This document shows positions 56,524-64,000 of a DNA stretch of 64,000 nt, one piece after another; the stretch's first letter is position 1, and each line of letters begins with the position of its first letter. The notes beneath the pieces were generated by a model. The model ran no database searches. It was not told the DNA's origin and saw nothing but the letters and a program-made list of their open reading frames with translations. The stretch is from Ceratothoa steindachneri (lineage: Eukaryota > Arthropoda > Malacostraca > Isopoda > Cymothoidae), in NCBI GenBank assembly GCA_963969495.1, contig OZ018323.1, positions 70,776,920-70,840,919 of the forward strand, in the 5' to 3' direction. A program made the position numbers and the translations under genes.

Positions 56524-57885
56524 CTATATGTCCTTGTTTAAGGGCATTATTAATTTTGGTTTCTTCGTATTCGGAATCATAATCCCACTTGTATTTTCCT
56601 TTAGCCAGTCCTCAACTATTTCTTTATGTCTACTAATTGGGGGAAGTGGAGATGTGTGACTTCCATAAATTTTAATGTCGAATTTTTCAGTATTATTTGT
56701 CCTTGCCTTTTCTTTTTCTTTTTTGAGTTTTTGCTTCATCAGCTTGATTTGTTCGATAACTTCCAAGTCTTCATTATTAATTTCGATTTCAGTGTTTACC
56801 TGTTCTTCTGTTGTTTCTTTTGTCTTTTCTCCTGTTGGCATAGATATTCTATACAGGTCGCTGGAAGGCGGGTTATCGGGAAACCACATAGGTTTTAGGC
56901 CATTTTTTGTTAACATTTTGTTTAACTCTTCGGAATATGAGCCTGGTTTAGCCATGTTCACAAAATGTGCATGGAGAATGCATAGTATCAGATCAGGCCT
57001 CATATTTTTTTCTATATTAACGACCGTTTTGACCTCCTGTGCTGGCTTTGCTGTTGCTGCTGCATAGGTCGTCGTCTTCCTCCTTTTTTTCTCTTCCAGT
57101 ACTGCAGCCTTTTGCTCCTTAGTATTTGTTTTTTTTAGGGGACATGCCAATGAGAGTGTACGCTGTGGGTCTACACAGTTTGCGCACTTTTTGTTTTCGC
57201 TTTTACACTGTTCCCATCTATGTTCTGTGCTCGAGCATTCTGAGCATCTCGTGCCCTGGAACGTGCACTCTCGGGTTGTGTGGTTATCGAGGGCGTAACA
57301 TTTGAAGCAGACCAGGAGAGAGATGAATGTTTCTCAATCTATCTGTTCGGGGGCTATTTTAGTGTAGAACGCGAGTATTCCTCTTTCGGCAGCTTTTGAC
57401 GCCATTTCTGTATCCTTAAATATTGCTTTAAATACGTGAGAGTATTCCTCTCCGTTTTGTTTTCTAAATTTAATTACTTCCTTTATTTTTGCCCATTCTT
57501 GATTTTTCTCTATCTCTTCTTTAATTTTCTCTGCAGAGTGTTCTCCTACCCACGGGTCAAGTTACCTACATATTACCGACCTCTTAATTGCGACAGCAGG
57601 GGGTACTCTGGCGGCTAGTCCTATTTTCTTTAGCTTTTTAGCTGCGTTTTCGCTGATCAAGTTATCAAGATCTTTTTCATTATCGCATAGTGCGACGTAG
57701 CCGTTATACTGTTCTTTTAATCTTTGGACGACCACACCTATATCTGAGAAGATGGTTTGGAGGATTTTTACCCGATCTGGTTTTGTATGTCCTTCCAAAA
57801 CCCTAAGTGGGACCCTCTTCGCTCCGTCGGAGTTATCCATTAGGCCAGAGGAAGGCCTGTTTCCAAGTACTGGATATTCTTCCAA
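56524..57885 (-). pseudogene. LINE B3 ORF1, zinc-knuckle protein with two stops
   Basis: The start is ATG 57885 (MEEYPVLGNRPSSGLMD). The amino domain matches B2 and B4 (VPLRVLEGHTKPDR, GYVALCDNEKDLDN, AIKRSVICR-stop-LDPWVGEH). Then come HVFKAIFKDTEMASKA, a second in-frame stop after PEQID, and three zinc clusters: CFKCYALDNHTTREC, CSECSSTEHRWEQC and CANC with a distal Cys. The carboxy part has ILCILHAHFVNMAKPGS, NGLKPMWFPDNPP, a lysine-rich helix and FDIKIYGSHTSPLPPI, ending MPLNKDI. Apart from the TAG and TGA I see no frameshift in 1.36 kb, so this is the least decayed ORF1 here. Confidence 0.82.
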
Positions 57886-58074
57886 ATGGTACTTTCCTTT
57901 AATTTATGTGTTTGTATTAATATTATTTCAGGTAGAAAAATTGTGATATTTATAATTGAATAAGTGAATTTACCCTACCTTTTTTGGAAACTTCTCGTGC
58001 CCAGATTAGGGTTGCTGCCTTAGATGAGTTAATGGGATGATGATTGATGAGTGAATGGATGAATGATTGAATGA

Positions 58075-58345
58075 GTTAACCTGGGTGGGATCCTCCGAGG
58101 GGTGAAGTATGGCGGACTTTTTGATGGACGGGGGTCGAATCAACTCCCACCACCCGGGGTGCCGCCCACTCGGGGTTTTGGATATTCTACGCTGCGTCCA
58201 ACTTACATAGAGACGGGGCTTGCAGCGTAGTCCCATAGACCAGGTGCCCATGAATCCGAGTTCTGAAGTGGGTTAGGCTTCAAACCTGCTTTCCTTGGAA
58301 CCTCAAATTATGCCTTTGCACAGTGCAGGGCATAGTTTGAAATAG
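58075..58345 (-). promoter_or_regulatory. 5' untranslated module shared by LINE families A and B (B3)
   Basis: Plus-strand words cctgggtgggatcctccgag, tatggcggactt (about 58109), gaatcaact, ggtgccgccc, gtccaac, catagagacgg, agtgggttaggc, aaattatgcctttg and gcatagtt match A3 in order and spacing, and B2 in part. It lies ~200 bp upstream of the ORF1 start. The promoter role is inferred. Confidence 0.65.
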
Positions 58346-58730
58346 GCGGTGATGATAGACAGCTTTCTGATCCGGACGAGGTTCCCCATAGGCAGGGGAG
58401 TGTGGAGAAATTAGCCGGACATATTAAAATATGATGGCTGGATGAAAAGTATTATTCTCTCTTCGGTGGGGGGAAGTGAGTGATGTGAATAAGAGGTGAG
58501 AGAAGGTAGAAAGGAAACGAGGATGAAAACGTTGGAGGAGGCAACGTTGACTTCGATAAAGTTTCACTGATGATGGGATGCTGGAGCGAGAAAAGATTCT
58601 TTAATGTATTCTTCTTCTCTATGAATCTTGTTTTTTTTATCGTTGGAGAGTGCCAACAGGCGAGTATCCGAGCTTCAAAGAAATTTTGAAATTTTGAAAT
58701 TTTGTTGTATGATATAAAAACGTTACGTTA

Positions 58731-61117
58731 TGTATATAAAAAGGACAGAGAGGGATCGCTGTATGTGATACAGACGGTCAGGTAGTCAGAGAGGAGGGTT
58801 GCGGAAAACATTTAAGAAAAGATAGCGAGGGCTGATAGGTCGGTGGCTATAAACCAATGCGTGGTGTTGTTGTAGCAGCGTTGGTTTCGTGGTTTAGACT
58901 GGACGAGGGTTGGAGGCAGGTCAGGAGGGCGAGGCTGACTGCTCAGTTTGTAACGCGTTCTTTATGATGCCTACTGGTTATGCGAAGAACAGTACGGGTG
59001 GCGGGTGTTCGTAGGCCGCGGGATATCGCGGCGCCATTGCGTACCTTCTTACGTGTAACACCGTATATAGTGGGTCTCTGGTGAGTTTTCCGAGTTGTTT
59101 TTTGAGTCTGGTGTGAGCGTAAGTGTTGAGAGGAGCTAGTTTGTTGTTGATGTGCCGTGCGTCCATTCTTGAATACAACGGTGAACGGCAAGCGCGTTTC
59201 AGAGCAGAGTTGTGAATGCGCTGAGCCCTCCGCTTCCACGTGTTGCTCGCGGCTACGAGCGACAGTGGGGCATATATGAGAATAGGTCGCATGAGTGCTT
59301 TGTATAGGTGTAGTTTTAGTCTTTTGATCGCAGAGTAAAACCTACCCAGCGATACCTTTCTTCGTGAGGCTCTTGTTTGTATTATGTTTTGGTGTATGTT
59401 GAACCTGAGGGTCTTGTCAAAAGTTACCCCGAGGATTTTGGTACGTTGAGTGTATTCGAGCCTTGTTGAGTTTAGGTGGTTCATGTCTGGTGTATGTGAG
59501 TAGATTTGTAGGTTGTGCATGAAGTGGTCTCTAGCGCCGTAGAGTGTGATCTGTGTCTTCTGAGGATTCGTGGCAATCAGCCATTTATCGTCGTAATCTG
59601 TCTTCTCGTCTAGTATTGTTTGTGCGTGGAGCGCAATTTCTTCTGGACCTCAGCCGCTGACGAAAATGGTCTCATTATCGGCGTAGGCCACTGTGTATGT
59701 GTGACAGCAGTTTTCTGGGGGGGGGGGGGTCTCATTTGTGAACATAATGTATGTGTGGGTGCCAGTACGCTTCCTTGGGGAACGCCTTAGCGTGGTGTGA
59801 AGGGTCGTGAGATGGTGTTATTATATTTTATGTGGCAACTCCGTTCAGTGAGGTAGTGCGAGAGGAGCCTTCTGGTGCAGAGAAATAACTCCGTATTGTT
59901 GGCGAGTTTCCAACGCAGTCCCTTGTGCCACACTTTATCGAAGGCCTTCTTTACGTCCTTACTGATGGACAGAGTCTTTTGATGTACCTGGCGTTTTTTG
60001 TGTATTCTGTCGTGAACGATGGTCACAGCCGCCTGAGTGGACCGGCCTTTCCTGAACCCGTATTAATAGGGGGAGAACCAGTCCCTCTCTTGCAGGAACT
60101 TCCATAGGCGGCACTTGACCATTCGTCGAGTATTTTGCCTAGGTGCTCTAATAGAGCAATAGGCCTGTAGTTATTTGGGTGTTTAGGATCTTTGTTTGGT
60201 TTGTGTAGGAGTATGTTGTGAGAGACTTTGAATATTTTAGGGAAGTGGCCTGAGGCTAGTGAGGCGTTGAATAGATGTGTAAGTGTGGGGTATATGTTTA
60301 CGGGGAGGTTGTGTATAAGTGTGGCTGGTAGCCCGGAGGGGCCGGGGGTGCGTTTTGGTGTTGTTTTAATGTGGTGTTTTGTTTCCTCGACGGTGATTGG
60401 AGTGGTTAATGTGGATGTGTAGTCGAGCACCTCCATTCCTATCAGGGGGCAGGCCTTAGCTCATGAGCGTGAACCCGACACCACTCCTGGATTTCCTAGA
60501 AGTGCTCCCGCGCGTGTGGTTTGGGTGGGTTGTGTGTGTATCGTGTCCCAGTGGGACCTAAATGCGTCAAGGATGACGTTAGTGTCTGGAGTGTTTGGTT
60601 GTTTACTTGGAGGGTGATGGGTTTCCATGGGTCAGTGCCTAACATCTTTTTACGTGCCGCCAGAAGAAGGAAGGGTCACGTTACTGCCGGTTCCTGTCAA
60701 GCTGCACGCACTGTAGGATGCGGGCACGTAGGTGATTTATGTTGTGTTTTCGTGGGCATCTGGTGTAGTGGTTAATGTACTGTGTGATGAGTCTCTGAGT
60801 GTGTATGGAGAATGTAAAATTTTTTATGCAAGTGTATTTTTTTGTGGTGAGTGTAGGTTGCGTGCAGCGGTTATGGTGTTCAGAATTGAACACCAGTGCT
60901 CGTCTATTAGGTTTGGATTGGTGTCCTCCAGGTCGAGGTTTTGTGGTGTATTTGCTGTTATGTGTCTCTTGAACTCTCCCCAGATTGTATTTTTTTAATC
61001 GTAGATAGGTGGTGTAGGTATGAGTATGGGAGATGTGGATATGATAAGGCATATCGGTATGTGGTCAGATAGTAGTTCGCGACCTGCTGATAAGTGTGTG
61101 TAGAAGCGTGTGTCATG
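58731..61117 (-). mobile_element. LINE family A copy A4, 5'-truncated
   Basis: The family A 3' end (tgtatataaaaaggacagag) starts at 58731 and homology to A3 runs to gtggtcgttg at 61117, within the endonuclease. It therefore holds the 3' untranslated region, the reverse transcriptase and the endonuclease-polymerase connector only. Left of the 3' end, gaaattttgaaattttg repeats (about 58680-58705) may be its simple-sequence tail. Confidence 0.85.
58978..61117 (-). pseudogene. LINE A4 ORF2, reverse transcriptase and connector
   Basis: The minus-strand blocks are HNILLHKPNKDPKHPNNYRP, ALLEHLGKILDEW, MTIVHDRIHKK, DVKKAFDKVWHKGLRWKL, SCHIKYNNTISRPFTPR, and an AYADNE box in which the catalytic YADD has become YADN. 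The longest intact piece (58978-59520) is the carboxy region: HTPDMNHLNSTRLEYTQRTK, RPILIYAPLSLVAASNTWKR, and the stop after PPPVLFFA. A 13-base G run (59717-59729) lies in the palm-coding region, where A3 has gatgggcttgggg, and shifts the frame. Upstream coding sequence is lost by 5' truncation. Confidence 0.82.
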
Positions 61118-61617
61118 GTCGTTGAAAAGAGGGCACCTTCAAGTAATGGGGTAAAGGAAACTGAAAAAGAAAAAGAAGGGAAAATAAAAATGCCTTCGGA
61201 AGGAGAAGAAGAGAAAAAAGGCACAAAGAAGAAAAAGAATAAGAATAAGAAGACTCCAGAGAAAACGCCGCAGAAACAGCAATATACTTCGGACGAGCAA
61301 GATGAGGAGGATGGAAGGCACGGAGGGTTTCCCCCTCACCGAGAAAAAGAGGTATCTTTTTCGACGGGAAAGACGTGGGTCTACGTCTTTTTGGCTCCCC
61401 CCTGTCCCCGGCCCCCAAAGATGACTTGGAACTACTCATCATCGGCTTAGCTGCGGGTGAGTACAAATGGACGAACGAGGGACCATACTCCAGGAAAGAA
61501 GTGTCGGCTCTACTCCTAAAAGCCCTAGTTTACATCAACCCTAGAGACGTACATAACGTAAATATGACGACATTTAAAGCTATAAAGAGTGGTCAAAAAA
61601 CATCGCAAATTAAATAG
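61118..61617 (+). pseudogene. LINE family B-like ORF1, carboxy fragment (B5)
   Basis: The plus-strand reading starts at the A4 truncation point with a lysine/glutamate-rich segment (KETEKEKEGKIKMPSEGEEE, KKKKNKNKK), an acidic TSDEQDEEDGR patch, and after a frame change FDGKDVGLRLFGSPLSPAP, GEYKWTNEGPYSRKEV and the end SGQKTSQIK with TAG at 61615-61617. The order basic helix, acidic patch, then ...DG(E/K)(E/D)...(K/R)(I/L)...P.P... and a KW motif parallels the carboxy half of the B2 and B4 ORF1. I infer a diverged family B relative; the identity per residue is low, so other origins are possible. Confidence 0.5.
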
Positions 61618-62605
61618 TGAATACGAAAAGAGAGCAATCAAAGTGAATAATAATAGTGAGCAAATTAACTAATCATATTTAGTGAAATAAATCTAATTCA
61701 TTGAAAGTTAAAATAGTGAAAATAGTAAAGTAAATAAAATAAGTACAAATAAATCAAAAGCGAATAAATTGTAAATTATAGACAGTGACAGAAAATCTAG
61801 TTTTAACGTAAAGTAATGAACAATTAAAGTGTAACTAAACTAATTCAGTGAAAATAAATAATGTAGTAAATAAAATAAGCAAAAATTTTAAATTTATACA
61901 GTGATAATAAATCAAATTTTAATCGATTTAATGTAAAATTATATTAGAAAAATACAAAAAACAGACTTTATAAGCATTAAAAGCAACCGTAAATATAATG
62001 TGTAATGAAATATAATAAACTAACAAATTAAATGAACTATAACAAGTGTACAATAACAGTAATTTTAAGAATGTATAGTAAATTATCCTTAATCTCTCTA
62101 TAGTATTTGAATTGTAAATATAAAGTGAAATAAAATAAACTAAAATTAAATGAACTATAACAAGTATATAATAACAGTAATCTGAAGAATGTATAGTATA
62201 TTATCCTTAATCTTTCTATAGTATTTAAATTAACTTCGAAAAGTAAATTGGTAATGATTTCCATGTCTCCGGGAAGCTATCATTTCATACTTCTACTCAG
62301 TGCTTTTACCTCCTCTGCTAAAATCTATTTTCACCACTATTTTCTATCATTATAACAATTAATGTAATTACCTTTTTGTATTTATTTACTTAATAAACCG
62401 TTGAACCGTTGTTGTAACAATTTACGTTTCTCTCGGTATGTGACATTCGCAAAAGGAGGTAACTGTTTCCAGAAATTACCTAACGCTTCCGAAGATTTTT
62501 CGATAAGTGAAATCTTCATGTGTTGAATCTTTACATCCGCCAATTATAAACAGTGAGTGTGGCATATATACAATACTACACAAAGTGCCAGTGCCACATA
62601 TAATA
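61618..62605. other. AT-rich untranslated stretch with a ~118-bp tandem repeat
   Basis: No coding signal is seen between the two plus-strand ORF1 pieces. A duplication with period 118 bp (aatgaactataacaagt at 62031 and 62149, followed by taataacagtaat or caataacagtaat) covers about 61993-62232. The last ~150 bp should include the leader of the B4 element, but I see no clear copy of the shared 5' module there. Confidence 0.6.
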
Positions 62606-64000
62606 ATGGATTACGGCAAGTTACCAGACTCCAGTTCTCCTCTTCAAAAGGTAAAGTGCCTAAGTGGACCTTGGAAATTCTATCTATCTTTTTCTCTATT
62701 CTGATCTTGCACCTTTCTACACCTATGACTGAAACGACAATAATGCTAAAATGACGGACGACGTAATCAGGATCAGCCTGAGGACTCTCCCCGAAAGGAC
62801 TAAGCCTGATCGGAGGGACGTCTTCTCCATTGTCTACGGGGAGCTTGATGTAGCTCTCGTTAGACTCATCGACACGCCTTTCGGGTACACGGCCATATGC
62901 CAGAAGGAGAGTGATGCCGAGCTCCTGGCCTCGCACAAGGGAGCGAAAGTATTCGGTGAAATAAATCTGTCACCCCAAATCCTCCCTAAATCCAGGCAGA
63001 CCGCAGTGTCGTCTGCCACCGGCTTGACTCATGGGTGGGTCATCATTCAAGCACGGAGATCTCTTTAGAAATTGAGTGGAATCACCCCAGAGCTAAAGTC
63101 TCGGAGGTGATCAAATTTAATGATTACACCTACGTGTTCAAAGTCATGTTCACTGACATGATAAATGAGCACACCACAAAATCTTGCCCCAAAACAGAGT
63201 CCATTTGCTTCATCTGCAGCAAAACTGGACATATCTGGCGTGACTGCAGAAGCTCCGAAAAGCTTTGCATTAATTGCAATGGGGAGCATGCAGCCATGGC
63301 AATTTCTTGCCAGGCAAAGAAGGCTGCTATCTGAAAACAATAGCAGCAGAAGAAAGAGGAAGAAGAGGCCCGGACCAATAGAACTTATGCCAAAGTGACA
63401 AAGGCGGCAATCGGCGAGGCAGCGGCTCAACGCACCTACCTTAAGGTAGAGAGCGAGCTGTCGACTAAGATCATGTGCTGCATTTATTATGCGCACATAG
63501 CCAATTTAACAAGCCCCGGCTCATTCAAAAGAGAGCTTAATCAGATGCTAAAAAACAACGGGATGGATGAGATGTGGTTCCCCGAGAACCCACGCTAGGA
63601 GGAAGTCCTTCGCATAAAGATGCAGCCCACACAACCAAGACCTGCCGCTCCACAAACAATTGATGTTCCCGCTCCAACAAACCAATCCCAAGAAAATTTT
63701 GAATCAAATGCCGTAACAAAAACTGAAACCGCCACTACCCTTCCTGAGGTTAAATCACCCTGAGGAACGAAAAATAAGCATCGCCATGGTAGCAGCTTCA
63801 AGCGCTCACCCATCCAACAAACGGGCAGATCAACCTCTTCGTCGAAGGAAGGCAATCATGCCTACCACGAGAGGAGAATTGAATTCAAGATCTTCACCAC
63901 TGATAACGCCCCTTTCTCAGAATCAAAAACCGACAAAGATGTGAGCGACGGAGTGACCACCGGTAGATACAAATGGGAGTACTCCGAGGACATCCCAGAG
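62606..64000 (+). pseudogene. LINE family B ORF1 (B4), cut by the window end
   Basis: The preferred start is ATG 62751 (MTDDVIRISLRTLPERTKPD), because family similarity starts there; an upstream ATG at 62606 opens a short frame that stops at 62704. The amino domain reads LVRLIDTPFGYTAICQKESD, then HSSTEISLEIEWNHPRAKVS and YVFKVMFTDM. Relative to B3 about 35 residues are missing here, so only the end of the first knuckle (NEHTTKSC) remains. CFICSKTGHIWRDC and CINCNGEHAAMAISC are intact. Then MCCIYYAHIANLTSPGSFKR, NGMDEMWFPENPR, a stop, and IEFKIFTTDNAPFSE to the window edge. There are at least two frameshifts plus the stop. ORF2 would follow beyond 64000. Confidence 0.82.

Larger units (their letters stand above)
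53000..58660 (-). mobile_element. LINE family B copy B3, near full length, best preserved
   Basis: From 5' to 3' on the minus strand: leader (about 58660-57886), ORF1 (57885-56524), a 123-bp gap, ORF2 (56400-53639) and an AT-rich 3' untranslated region with a three-copy ~60-bp repeat. The 3' limit near 53.0 kb is estimated from weak similarity to the B1 3' end (cctgac/ggcc then tatcgcttt). The leader starts next to LINE A4's 3' end. Confidence 0.85.

Overview
The window looks like repeat-rich nuclear DNA from an arthropod, most plausibly a crustacean. It is AT-rich and full of simple repeats (ATC, ATA, TA and pentamers). It has GT-AG introns, no bacterial gene organisation, and a dense load of non-LTR retrotransposons, Tc1/mariner DNA transposons and two multi-copy 'uncharacterised' transposase-like families that I know from arthropod and cnidarian genomes. 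I found no intact host gene, tRNA, rRNA or CRISPR array. Nearly every readable protein is a decayed mobile-element protein, so most genes are given as pseudogenes. Species and clade assignments are inference; motif positions are read directly.

Region 1-15 kb: tandem repeats of 82-88 bp (469-885), 39 bp (1365-1468) and 45 bp (2986-3075); a ~2.1 kb degenerate pentamer satellite (4025-6163) enclosed by copies of a ~126 bp repeat; two copies of an interspersed repeat bounded by microsatellites (6918-7430, 9898-10432); and a frameshifted but intron-containing gene of a multi-copy family (10445-12658).

Region 15-28 kb: a complete but dead Tc1-like element (15356-16804), a transposase-like pseudogene with a DTTSSNTG motif (21335-23248), an internally deleted mariner with both inverted repeats (23302-24118), and remnants of a third kind of non-LTR retrotransposon with a 10-residue-repeat minisatellite (25.4-27.1 kb).

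Region 28-38 kb is a stack of nested insertions. A second Tc1-like element with long inverted repeats (outer ends ~27923 and ~38354) is cut by ~9 kb of foreign DNA. That DNA contains LINE family A copies A1 and A2, and A1 is itself interrupted by family B copy B1, flanked by a 10-bp target-site duplication.

Region 41-64 kb holds near full-length family B copies (B2 ~41.75-46.96 kb, B3 ~53.0-58.6 kb), a near full-length family A copy (A3 47.2-52.7 kb) and a 5'-truncated one (A4 58.7-61.1 kb), all on the minus strand. Two plus-strand family B ORF1 pieces follow (61.1-61.6 kb, and 62.75 kb to the window end). Both families have a CCHC zinc-knuckle ORF1 and an ORF2 with AP-like endonuclease and reverse transcriptase, and they share a recognisable 5' untranslated module. 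In such elements ORF1 protein binds the RNA, the endonuclease nicks the target and the reverse transcriptase copies the RNA into the nick. The visible 5' truncations and short target duplications fit this.
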